From Achromobacter agilis (GTDB taxonomy: Bacteria > Pseudomonadota > Gammaproteobacteria > Burkholderiales > Burkholderiaceae_B), in the NCBI RefSeq assembly GCF_900496965.1, contig NZ_UFQB01000029.1, forward strand, positions 17,635-81,634: DNA of 64,000 nucleotides, given 5' to 3'. Under the pieces are notes generated by a model, which was given only the letters and a program-made list of their open reading frames with translations, was not told where the DNA came from and did not search any database. Within the stretch, counting starts at the first letter, position 1; each line of letters starts with the position of its first letter. Position numbers and translations under genes: made by a program. This document shows positions 16,413-24,323 of this stretch, in pieces.

Positions 16413-16671
16413 GTTTTAATTTGCTGAAGAAGCAGGTTGGCACGCGCGGACGCCCCTATGCAATACCGCGAATTTATTGGGGTTGCGACTTTAGAATAAT
16501 GCCAACGAGTGGGGGATCCCAGATATTCCTAATTAGAAAAATCGGCTGATACTATACGACGCCTTCAGGGCGTGAACTCGTTGTGTTGTAAGGAAGGGAC
16601 ACGTTTCCCGCCCCTCCCGGTGGCGAACCGGTTGCCTCGTAGGGCAGAGTCCTGGCCCGGTATGCGTTCCA
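16413..16671. promoter_or_regulatory. Divergent promoter region of the cyanophycin module
   Basis: This 259-bp gap separates the cphA pair (minus) from the ABC transporter (plus). The section 16480-16560 is distinctly AT-rich for this genome (for example TTTAGAATAATG and CTAATTAGAAAAATC), as expected for promoters and regulator sites. No specific operator is recognised. Confidence 0.45.
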
Positions 16672-18957
16672 ATGAAAAAACCACACCTGCTTTCCGGCCT
16701 TGCCGAAGCCTTTCCTGCCCGCTGGCGGGATGACATCCGTGCCGACCTGGCGGATGGCGAAACGCTGTTGGCCTGGGTTGAAATAGACCTGGATCAGCGC
16801 CTGAAGTTCCAACCCGGCCTGGTCGCGGCCACCGACCGCCGCTTGCTGGCCCGCCGTTCCGACGATGGCGGCTGGGAATCCTGGCCATACGGCCCTCAAT
16901 TAGCGCTCAGCCTGACCGACCACGCGGGCGCCGCCCAACTGGAACTGCACGACGAAACCGCCCGCCTGGGCGTGTGGCGCTTTACCCTGGCCCGCAACCC
17001 CGCCGCGCTGCGCCTGCTGGCGCAGTTCGAGGCCCAGCAGGCCATCCGCCTGTCCGGCCGGCAGGCCGAGGAACCCGAGCAGCGCCACTGCACGATCTGC
17101 AATAACGTCATTCCTTCCGGCGGGGAAGAGTGCCCCGTCTGCAACCAGGAACAGGCGGCGCCGTCGTCGACCTGGGCGCTGCTGCGCCTGTGGCGCTTTG
17201 CGCGCCCCTACCGCGGCCCGCTGCTGGCCGGATTCCTGCTGACCCTGATGGGCACGGCCGCCACCCTGGTGCCGCCGTACCTGACGATGCCGCTGATGGA
17301 CGACGTGCTGATTCCGTTCCAGAACGGCGCGCCCATCGACTACGACAAAGTCCGCCTGTACCTGGGCGGCCTGCTGGCGTCGGCGTTCGTGGCCTGGGCG
17401 CTGGGCTGGGCCCGGACCTACATTCTTGCCTGGGTCAGCGAACGCATCGGCGCGGACCTGCGCACCACCACGTACGAACACCTGCAGCAGTTGTCGCTGG
17501 AGTACTTCGGCGGCAAGCGCACCGGCGACCTGATCTCGCGCATCGGCAGCGAAACCGACCGCATCTGCGTGTTCCTGTCGCTGCACCTGCTGGATTTCGC
17601 CACCGACATCCTGATGATCACCATGACGGCCATCATCCTGGTGTCCATCAATCCCTGGCTGGCGCTGGTCACGCTGGTGCCGCTGCCCTTCATCATCTGG
17701 ATGATCCATGCCGTGCGCGATCGCCTGCGCCATGGGTTCGAGAAGGTCGACCGCATCTGGTCCGAGATCACCAACGTGCTGGCCGACACGATCCCCGGGA
17801 TCCGGGTGGTCAAGGCATTCGCGCAGGAAAAGCGCGAGGTCGCGCGCTTTCGCGAAGCCAATAACCGCAACCTGGAAGTGAACGACCGCGTCAACACCAC
17901 CTGGTCGCTGTTCTCGCCCACGGTCACGCTGCTGACTGAGGTCGGCCTGCTGATCGTGTGGATCTTCGGCATCTGGCAGGTATCGCAAAAGCAGATCACC
18001 GTGGGCGTGCTGGCCGCGTTCCTCGCGTACATCGGACGCTTCTATATGCGGCTGGATTCGATGAGCCGCATCGTGTCGGTCACGCAAAAGGCGGCTGCCG
18101 GCGCCAAGCGCATCTTCGATATCCTCGATCACGTTTCCAGCGTTCCGGAACCGCAGAATCCGGCCAGGCTGCCGCACATCAACGGCCGCATCGAACTGCG
18201 CGAGGTGGGGTTCCGCTACGGCAACCGCCAGGTCATCCGCGGCTTGAACCTGAATATCGCTCCGGGCGAGATGATCGGCCTGGTGGGCCACAGCGGTTCG
18301 GGCAAGAGCACGCTGATCAACCTGATCTGCCGTTTCTACGACGTGTCGGAAGGCGCGGTGCTGGTGGACGGCGCCGACATCCGTTCGGTGCGCGTGGCCG
18401 ATTACCGGCGCAATATCGGTCTGGTGCTGCAAGAGCCGTTCCTGTTCTTCGGCACCATCGCCGAGAACATCGCCTACGGCAAGCCCGAGGCCACGCGCGA
18501 CGAGATCGTGGCGGCGGCGCGTGCCGCGCACGCGCACGAATTCATCCTGCGGCTGCCGCATGGCTACGACTCGCTGGTCGGCGAACGCGGCCAGGCGCTA
18601 TCGGGCGGCGAACGGCAGCGTATTTCGATCGCGCGCGCGCTGCTGATCGATCCGCGCATCCTGATCCTGGACGAGGCCACCTCGTCGGTCGACACCACCA
18701 CCGAAAAGGAAATCCAGAAGGCGCTGGACAACCTGGTGCGCGGACGCACCACCATCGCCATCGCCCACCGCCTGAGCACGTTGCGCAAGGCGGACCGCCT
18801 GGTGGTGCTGGACCGCGGCCAGATCGTCGAGCAGGGGCCGCACGAAGAACTCATGGCCCGCGAGGGCGCCTACTATCGGCTCTACCAGGCGCAGGCGCGC
18901 CAGGCCGAAGCCGACGCGCAGGCGTCGGGCAGCGAAGACATGGCCGCCGTGGCCTGA
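16672..18957 (+). CDS. ABC exporter (fused permease-ATPase) with N-terminal zinc ribbon, cyanophycin-associated
   Basis: This 761-aa protein is an exporter half-transporter with an extra front end: residues 1-125 form a soluble domain, followed by a zinc ribbon (CTIC 140-143, CPVC 154-157), six transmembrane helices (about 180-475), and an ATPase domain with Walker A GHSGSGKST (about 540), signature LSGGERQR (about 644) and Walker B ILILDEATSS. The family is repeatedly found beside cyanophycin genes. It is divergent from the cphA pair and followed 21 bp later by DUF1854. The substrate is unknown; a dipeptide, amino acid or polymer-related cargo is speculation. Confidence 0.88.
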   Translation: MKKPHLLSGLAEAFPARWRDDIRADLADGETLLAWVEIDLDQRLKFQPGLVAATDRRLLARRSDDGGWESWPYGPQLALSLTDHAGAAQLELHDETARLGVWRFTLARNPAALRLLAQFEAQQAIRLSGRQAEEPEQRHCTICNNVIPSGGEECPVCNQEQAAPSSTWALLRLWRFARPYRGPLLAGFLLTLMGTAATLVPPYLTMPLMDDVLIPFQNGAPIDYDKVRLYLGGLLASAFVAWALGWARTYILAWVSERIGADLRTTTYEHLQQLSLEYFGGKRTGDLISRIGSETDRICVFLSLHLLDFATDILMITMTAIILVSINPWLALVTLVPLPFIIWMIHAVRDRLRHGFEKVDRIWSEITNVLADTIPGIRVVKAFAQEKREVARFREANNRNLEVNDRVNTTWSLFSPTVTLLTEVGLLIVWIFGIWQVSQKQITVGVLAAFLAYIGRFYMRLDSMSRIVSVTQKAAAGAKRIFDILDHVSSVPEPQNPARLPHINGRIELREVGFRYGNRQVIRGLNLNIAPGEMIGLVGHSGSGKSTLINLICRFYDVSEGAVLVDGADIRSVRVADYRRNIGLVLQEPFLFFGTIAENIAYGKPEATRDEIVAAARAAHAHEFILRLPHGYDSLVGERGQALSGGERQRISIARALLIDPRILILDEATSSVDTTTEKEIQKALDNLVRGRTTIAIAHRLSTLRKADRLVVLDRGQIVEQGPHEELMAREGAYYRLYQAQARQAEADAQASGSEDMAAVA

Positions 18958-18978
18958 CACGGAACCGGGATTACCGTC

Positions 18979-19449
18979 ATGACCTTGCCGTCTTTTCAGC
19001 TGCGCCGCAACGCCTTCGGGCGCCTGGAATTCCAGTCCGCCGACGGCGACATCCACGAAGGGGTCATCCCCGTGCGCGCCTTCCCGATCAGCGAGGCCGG
19101 CCGCGGCCTGTCCCTGGTGACCGGCGACGGACGCGAACTGGTCTGGATCGAACACCTGTCCGACGTGCCCGCGCCGCAGCGCGCGCTGATCGAGGAAGAA
19201 CTGGCGAGCCGGGAGTTCATGCCCGAGATCCGCAAGCTGGCCAGCGTGTCCACCTTCGCCACCCCCAGCACCTGGAAAGTCGATACCGACCGTGGACCCA
19301 CCTCGTTCACGCTGCGCGGCGAAGAAGACATCCGCAGGCTGAGTCCGCAGACGCTGCTGATCGCCGATAGCCACGGCATTTTTTATTTGGTGCGCGACAT
19401 CCAGTCGCTGGACAAGCACAGCCGCAAGCTGCTCGACCGGTTCCTGTAG
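18979..19449 (+). CDS. DUF1854 family protein, cyanophycin-associated
   Basis: The 156-aa soluble protein begins FQLRRNAFGRLEFQSADGD and has the pattern of DUF1854, a family of unknown function that co-occurs with cyanophycin synthetase and the zinc-ribbon ABC transporter. It contains no signal peptide or recognisable catalytic motif. It lies 21 bp after the ABC gene, so the two are almost certainly cotranscribed. It converges on the GNAT gene with only 18 bp between them. Confidence 0.82.
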   Translation: MTLPSFQLRRNAFGRLEFQSADGDIHEGVIPVRAFPISEAGRGLSLVTGDGRELVWIEHLSDVPAPQRALIEEELASREFMPEIRKLASVSTFATPSTWKVDTDRGPTSFTLRGEEDIRRLSPQTLLIADSHGIFYLVRDIQSLDKHSRKLLDRFL

Positions 19450-19467
19450 GCCCGCGCCGGCGGCGGC

Positions 19468-20604
19468 CTAATCTTCGGCGGTTCGCTTGAACGGGGTGTG
19501 CGTTTCCAGTTCTCCCAGGTAGTCCGTCACTGCCGCCGTTTCCTCGTCCAGGAACGTCCGGATCGCATCGGCGAATCCCGGGTGGGCGACCCAGTGCGCC
19601 GACCAGGTGGGCGTGGGCAGGAGCCCGCGCGCCATCTTGTGTTCGCCCTGTGCGCCACCTTCGAAACGCGCGATGCCGTGCGCGATGCAATAGGCGATGG
19701 CCTGCAAGTAGCAGGTCTCGAAATGCAGCCCCGGCACGTATTCGGTCGCGCCCCAGTAGCGGCCGTAGAGCGCATCGCCTCCCGCCAGGTTGAGCGCGGC
19801 CGCGATCGGCTGATCGCCGCGTTCGGCCAGGATCAGCACGAATGCCTCGGCCTGTTCGCGGTGCGCCCGCTCGAAGAATTCACGGCTCAGGTAGGGCGGA
19901 TTGCCATGGCTGAAGTAGGTGCGGCAATAGCAGTCGTAGAAGAAGCCGAGCTCGTCGGCGCCGATCTCGCCGCCACGCAGCCAGCGGTACGACAGCCCGG
20001 CCGCGGCGACCTTCTTGCGGTCTTGGCGGATCTTCTTGCGCTTGTCGTGGCTCATGGCTGCAAGAAAGGCTTCGAAGTCCGCGTAGCCCGGGTTGGTCCA
20101 GTGGAACTGCACGCTTTCCCGGACCATGAAGCCGGCCTCGCGCAAGGCGCGCATGTCGGCGTCGGCGGGAAACAGCAGATGCAGCGACGACACGTTGACC
20201 TGCTCCGCGAAGGCGACCAGCCCGCGCACCAGGGTGTCGCGGTCTTCGTCGTTGCGCGCCAGCAGCCGCGGCCCTGTCACCGGGGTGAACGGAATCGCCG
20301 ACAGCAGCTTGGGGTAGTAGCGCAGCCCGTGGCGCTGGAAGGCGTCGGCCCAGGCGTAGTCGAAGACATATTCGCCGCGTGAATGCGACTTCAGGTAGAG
20401 CGGCGCCGCGGCGGCCAGCGTGCCGTCGCGCCAGAGCGCCAGATAGTGCGGCGCCCATCCGGTTTCCGGCGTGGCGCAGCCGGTTTCATGCAGCGCGCGC
20501 AGGAACGCATGGCGCAGGAAGGGCTGGTCGCCCGCCAGCGCATCCCATTGCAGGGCATCGATGCGGGACAGGTCGGTTTCTATGGTCAGGCGCAGGGAAT
20601 CCAT
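19468..20604 (-). CDS. FemAB-like/GNAT acyltransferase (DUF482, 'peptidogalycan biosynthesis' family)
   Basis: The 378-aa protein belongs to the DUF482 (FemAB-like) branch of the GNAT fold, usually annotated as N-acetyltransferase. Recognisable elements are the basic DKRKKIRQDRKKVAAAGL helix, the FYDCYCRTYFSHGNPPYLSREFF segment, and ARFEGGAQGEHKMARG near the C terminus. The start at 20604 (MDSLRL) is chosen over longer in-frame readings because those run antisense through the DUF455 gene and lack homology-like sequence. FemAB proteins use aminoacyl-tRNA, so an amino-acyl transfer role near the cyanophycin genes is conceivable but unproven. Confidence 0.82.
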   Translation of the reverse strand: MDSLRLTIETDLSRIDALQWDALAGDQPFLRHAFLRALHETGCATPETGWAPHYLALWRDGTLAAAAPLYLKSHSRGEYVFDYAWADAFQRHGLRYYPKLLSAIPFTPVTGPRLLARNDEDRDTLVRGLVAFAEQVNVSSLHLLFPADADMRALREAGFMVRESVQFHWTNPGYADFEAFLAAMSHDKRKKIRQDRKKVAAAGLSYRWLRGGEIGADELGFFYDCYCRTYFSHGNPPYLSREFFERAHREQAEAFVLILAERGDQPIAAALNLAGGDALYGRYWGATEYVPGLHFETCYLQAIAYCIAHGIARFEGGAQGEHKMARGLLPTPTWSAHWVAHPGFADAIRTFLDEETAAVTDYLGELETHTPFKRTAED

Positions 20605-20689
20605 CCGCGAATGATAAAGTCTTCGTGGTTGCACGGTGTTGAAACCGCTGCGGTTTTTATCGGGGAGCCGCCCCGGCAGGGGATCGAGT

Positions 20690-21547
20690 ATGGATATCAA
20701 GACGGTCCCGCCCTTGGGCGGGGAAGGGCAGGACTGCCTGCGCGGGCTGGCATTGGCGGCGTTGGCCGCCACGGCCTGGCAGGACAAGCTGGCCGGGGTG
20801 CAGGCCATCTCCGACGCCGCCGTGCTGGATTGCGGAAAAACCTTCGCGCCGTCCGCCGTGCTGCCGGGCCGTCCGCCGTTGCCGGAGCTGGTGGCGCCTT
20901 CCCAGGTCAGGCAACGTTCCATGGCCACGCAGGAGGGGCGCGCGGCGCTGCTGCATGCGCTGGCCCATATCGAATTCAACGCGGTGAACCTGGCGCTGGA
21001 CATCCTGTGGCGCTTCGCCGGCATGCCTGAGGCGTTCTATCGCGACTGGCTGCGCGTGGCGCGCGAAGAAGCCCATCACTTCGACCTGCTCAGGCGGCGG
21101 CTGGAGGCCCTGGGCTACGCCTACGGCGGTTTCCCCGCCCACAACGGCTTGTGGGAAATGGCGCAACGCACGCAGGACGACCTGCTGGCCCGTCTGGCGC
21201 TGGTGCCGCGCACGCTGGAGGCGCGAGGCCTGGACGCCTCGCCCCAGATCCGCAGCAAGCTGGCGGGGGCGGGAGACGCCGAAAGCGCCGCTATCGTGGA
21301 CATCATCCTGGCCGACGAGATTGGCCACGTCGCCATCGGAATCTTCTGGTACAAGCGTCTGTGCAGGCTGGCGGGCAAGGATCCCATCGCCTGCTATGCG
21401 GAACTGGCAGAGCGTCATGGCGCGCCCCGCCTGCGCGGTCCGTTCAATCTGCAGGCGCGCCGTGCCGCCGGGTTCGACGAGGCCGAGCTTGCCGCGCTGC
21501 AGGCGGGCGACGCCGCGCTCCTTCCTCACACGGAATCCCAAGCATGA
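20690..21547 (+). CDS. DUF455 ferritin-like protein
   Basis: The 285-aa protein fits the DUF455 family, a predicted ferritin-like four-helix protein. Candidate di-metal ligands are in HALAHIEFNAVNLALD, EEAHHFDLL and DIILADEIGHVAIG (E, ExxH pattern). Function is unknown; an oxygen-dependent di-iron hydroxylase is plausible. The ATG at 20690 is preferred because AGGGGA lies 6 bp upstream; a GTG at 20636 is possible. Its stop overlaps the transglycosylase start by 4 bp. Confidence 0.82.
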   Translation: MDIKTVPPLGGEGQDCLRGLALAALAATAWQDKLAGVQAISDAAVLDCGKTFAPSAVLPGRPPLPELVAPSQVRQRSMATQEGRAALLHALAHIEFNAVNLALDILWRFAGMPEAFYRDWLRVAREEAHHFDLLRRRLEALGYAYGGFPAHNGLWEMAQRTQDDLLARLALVPRTLEARGLDASPQIRSKLAGAGDAESAAIVDIILADEIGHVAIGIFWYKRLCRLAGKDPIACYAELAERHGAPRLRGPFNLQARRAAGFDEAELAALQAGDAALLPHTESQA

Positions 21548-22776
21548 AACGAAACCAAGAGCGGGCCGCGGCCAAGTGGGTCGCGGCTTTCGCGTTGTCC
21601 GGCATTGCGCTGGCGCTGCTGGCGCCCACGGCGCAGGCCGCGGAGCCGTTCGCGGCCTGCCTGGCGCAATTGCGCGGGCCGGCGCTGAAGGCGGGCGTGT
21701 CGGGCGCCACGTTCGACACCCATACCGCGGGCCTGGCGCCCGACATGGCGGTGATTGGCCTGCTGGACGCGCAACCGGAATTCAAGACGCCCATCTGGGA
21801 CTACATGGCCGGCCTGGTCGACGACGAGCGCGTGGCGGACGGCCAGGCGGGCATGGCGCGCTGGCAGGCCGAGCTGGGCCGGGCGGCGTCGCGCTACGGC
21901 GTGGATCCGGCCACCATCGCGGCCGTCTGGGGCGTGGAAAGCAACTATGGCCGCACGCTGGGCGGCAGGCCGCTGCTGACCTCGCTGTCGACCCTGTCCT
22001 GCTTCGGCCGCCGCCAGGCCTATTTCCGGGGCGAGTTCTACGCCACGCTGAAGATCATCCAGGACGAGCACCTGGCGCCGGACCGGCTGGTGGGCTCCTG
22101 GGCCGGCGCGTTCGGCCAGACCCAGTTCATGCCGTCGACCTATCTGCGGCTGGCGGTGGATTTCGACGGCGACGGCCGCCGCGACCTGGTCGACAGCGTG
22201 CCGGACGCGCTGGCGTCGACCGCGCATTTCCTCAAGCGCGCGGGATGGAACAGCGCGCTGGACTGGGGGTATGAGGTGCGCCTGCCCGCGGGCCTGGCCA
22301 CCTCCGGCGCCGGGCGCAAGAACAAGCGCCCCATGTCCTACTGGGCGAAACAGGGCGTGAGGCGCGCCGACGGCCAGCCTTTGCCCGCGGGCGACGTCCC
22401 GGCCGGCCTGCTGCTGCCGGCGGGCAAGGGCGGCCCCGCCTTCCTGGTCACGCGCAATTTCGACGCCCTCTATTCCTACAACGCGGCGGAAAGCTATGCC
22501 CTCGCCATCGCCCATCTGTCGGACCGGCTGCGCGGCGCCGGACCGCTGGTCCAGGCCTGGCCGACGGACGACCCCGGGCTGTCGCGGGCGCAGCGGCGCG
22601 AATTGCAGCGCCTGCTGATTGCCAGGGGCTATGACGTGGGCGAACCCGATGGCATGATCGGCGCCCGCACCCGGACCGCCTTGCAGGCGGCGCAACGCGA
22701 GTTGGGCCTGCGCCCGGACGGCCGCGCCGGCCTGAAGTCGCTGCAGGCGCTGCAAGCGGGCAAGCCGGCGGATTGA
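21544..22776 (+). CDS. Lytic murein transglycosylase (MltB family) with C-terminal peptidoglycan-binding domain
   Basis: The 410-aa protein cleaves peptidoglycan glycan strands with formation of anhydro-muramic ends (family knowledge). It has a signal peptide (ALAL...AQA|AEPF), an SLT_2/MltB catalytic domain with the catalytic Glu in WGVESNYGR (about residue 138) and the FGQTQFMPSTYLRLAVDFDG signature, plus a C-terminal PG_binding_1 repeat (LLIARGYDVGEPDGMIGARTR). The start overlaps DUF455 by ATGA, suggesting coupling. There is no lipobox Cys, so it is periplasmic rather than a lipoprotein. A second MltB homologue lies at the far end of the window. Confidence 0.92.
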   Translation: MKRNQERAAAKWVAAFALSGIALALLAPTAQAAEPFAACLAQLRGPALKAGVSGATFDTHTAGLAPDMAVIGLLDAQPEFKTPIWDYMAGLVDDERVADGQAGMARWQAELGRAASRYGVDPATIAAVWGVESNYGRTLGGRPLLTSLSTLSCFGRRQAYFRGEFYATLKIIQDEHLAPDRLVGSWAGAFGQTQFMPSTYLRLAVDFDGDGRRDLVDSVPDALASTAHFLKRAGWNSALDWGYEVRLPAGLATSGAGRKNKRPMSYWAKQGVRRADGQPLPAGDVPAGLLLPAGKGGPAFLVTRNFDALYSYNAAESYALAIAHLSDRLRGAGPLVQAWPTDDPGLSRAQRRELQRLLIARGYDVGEPDGMIGARTRTALQAAQRELGLRPDGRAGLKSLQALQAGKPAD

Positions 22777-22884
22777 GCCGCCTGCAAGGACAAGCTTTGC
22801 AAAGATCCGCCGCCGGAGCCGCCGGATGACGCCCACGGCGGCGGGCGCGGGCCTATACTGATTCTCCGACTTTTCAGGAGCACG

Positions 22885-23304
22885 ATGATGAGCCTATTGG
22901 ATTCCTTGGCCTCGATGGCCGGCGGCGGTCAGCAAGGGGGCTCGGCGTCGCTGTTGCCCGCGCTGATCGAGCAATTGAACAAATACCCGGGCGGCCTCTC
23001 GGGCCTGATCGAAAGCTTCCAGAAGGGCGGCTTGAGCGAGATCGTGGCCTCGTGGGTGGGCACGGGCCAGAACATGCCCGTCAGCGCCGACCAGCTGGGT
23101 TCCGTGCTGGATCCCGGCGTCGTGAACGAACTGGCCGCCAAGACCGGCCAGGATTCGGATTCGCTGCTGGGTTCGCTGTCCTCGCTGCTGCCGCAACTGG
23201 TGGACCAGGCCACGCCCGACGGCGCGGTGCCGTCGAATTCCCAATTCAACCCGGCCGATCTGCTGGCCTCGTTGTCGGGCCTGTTCGGCAACCGCGCAGG
23301 GTAA
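22885..23304 (+). CDS. YidB family protein (DUF937)
   Basis: The 139-aa, Gly/Ser/Leu-rich protein matches the YidB/DUF937 family (MSLLDSLASMAGG at the start, LSGLIESFQKGGLSEIVASW in the middle, PDGAVPSN near the end). No catalytic residues or signal peptide are seen; the function of the family is unknown. CAGGAG lies 4-7 bp before two tandem ATG codons. Its stop is 77 bp upstream of the first ATG of the next gene. Confidence 0.85.
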   Translation: MMSLLDSLASMAGGGQQGGSASLLPALIEQLNKYPGGLSGLIESFQKGGLSEIVASWVGTGQNMPVSADQLGSVLDPGVVNELAAKTGQDSDSLLGSLSSLLPQLVDQATPDGAVPSNSQFNPADLLASLSGLFGNRAG

Positions 23305-23381
23305 TACCCATCGCCCGGCGGCCCCAGCAGGCGCCAGCGCCTGCTTCCCCCGGCCGGCGGCGCCTGTTGCGCGGCCTGGGC

Positions 23382-24305
23382 ATGGCGGCGGTCGCCGCCG
23401 GCCTGTCCGCGTGCGCGCCGCCCTGGTCGGTGCAGAGCACGTTCTGGCAGCTGTGGCCCAGCCACCTCGCGCTCTCTGCGCAGGCGTGGCGCGAACGCAT
23501 CGCCGCCATGCACGGGCTGGGATTCCGCGAAATCATCATCCAATGGGTGGGGGCCAGCGGCGGACCCGAACCGTGGCAGCTGCCGGCATCCACGCTGGCG
23601 CTGATTTTCGACGAAGCGGAGCGCCTGGGCATGGGGCTGCAGTTGGGCCTGCCCTACGACGAGCGCTGGTGGCGTCAGCTGGGCGATTCCGATGACGCCG
23701 CGCTGGCCGCCTTCCTGCAGGCCGCGCAGTCGGCCGCGCTCGGCTATGCCCAATCCTCGAACTGGCCGCAGCGCCCGGCATTCCGCGGCTGGTACATCCC
23801 CTACGAGATCGAGCAGCACAGCTGGGCCGCGCCGCAACGGCGCGAGCTCCTGCAGGCATGGCTGGGCGGTCTTGCCGGCCCGCTCGCCGCGCAGGCGGGC
23901 GCTGCGCCCGCGATATCCACCTACCACAGCAAGCTGCCGGGCCCGTTGGCCCTGGACGAACTGTGGAGCGGCCTGCTGGACGCCGTGCCGCTGCGGCTCA
24001 TGATCCAGGATGGCGTGGGCGTAGCGGGGATGGTCGCCTATGACGCGCTCGCTCCCCTGCATCGCATGCTGCTCGCGCGGCGCGCGCCGTTCGACCTGAT
24101 CGTCGAATTGTTCGAGGAACTGCCGTCGGCGCGGCAGGACGGCACCACCTTCCGCGCCCGCTCGGCCGACGGCGAGCGGATACGCAGGCAGCTGCGTATC
24201 GCCCGGCACTATCGCGCGCGACGCGTCGTCGCCTTCGCGGCGGATCCCTGGCTGATCGGGCCCACACCCGAAGCCGAGCGGCTCAGGCGGGAATGGCCGC
24301 TCTAG
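23382..24305 (+). CDS. DUF4434-type lipoprotein, probably glycan-related
   Basis: The protein (307 aa from the first ATG) shows the DUF4434 pattern, a predicted TIM-barrel resembling glycoside hydrolases (AMHGLGFREIIIQWVGA, WYIPYEIEQHSW, STYHSKLPGPL, IQDGVGV). A lipobox (GLSAC) follows a short hydrophobic stretch. Upstream in-frame sequence has no ATG or GTG but encodes SPGRRRLLRGLGM, a twin-arginine-like n-region, so the true start may be the TTG at 23367, CTG at 23364 or a rarer codon nearer 23310. It converges on the nfrA-like gene with an 18-bp gap, suggesting a role in the adjacent polysaccharide pathway. Confidence 0.68.
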   Translation: MAAVAAGLSACAPPWSVQSTFWQLWPSHLALSAQAWRERIAAMHGLGFREIIIQWVGASGGPEPWQLPASTLALIFDEAERLGMGLQLGLPYDERWWRQLGDSDDAALAAFLQAAQSAALGYAQSSNWPQRPAFRGWYIPYEIEQHSWAAPQRRELLQAWLGGLAGPLAAQAGAAPAISTYHSKLPGPLALDELWSGLLDAVPLRLMIQDGVGVAGMVAYDALAPLHRMLLARRAPFDLIVELFEELPSARQDGTTFRARSADGERIRRQLRIARHYRARRVVAFAADPWLIGPTPEAERLRREWPL

Positions 24306-24323
24306 CGGACGGCTGCGGCCGCG

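Noticed and set aside
11146..16427. Very long + strand open frames (887 and 963 codons) antisense to the cphA pair
   Set aside because: They mirror the GC-rich third positions of the real genes, have His/Arg/Ala-biased composition, no domains and no ribosome sites.
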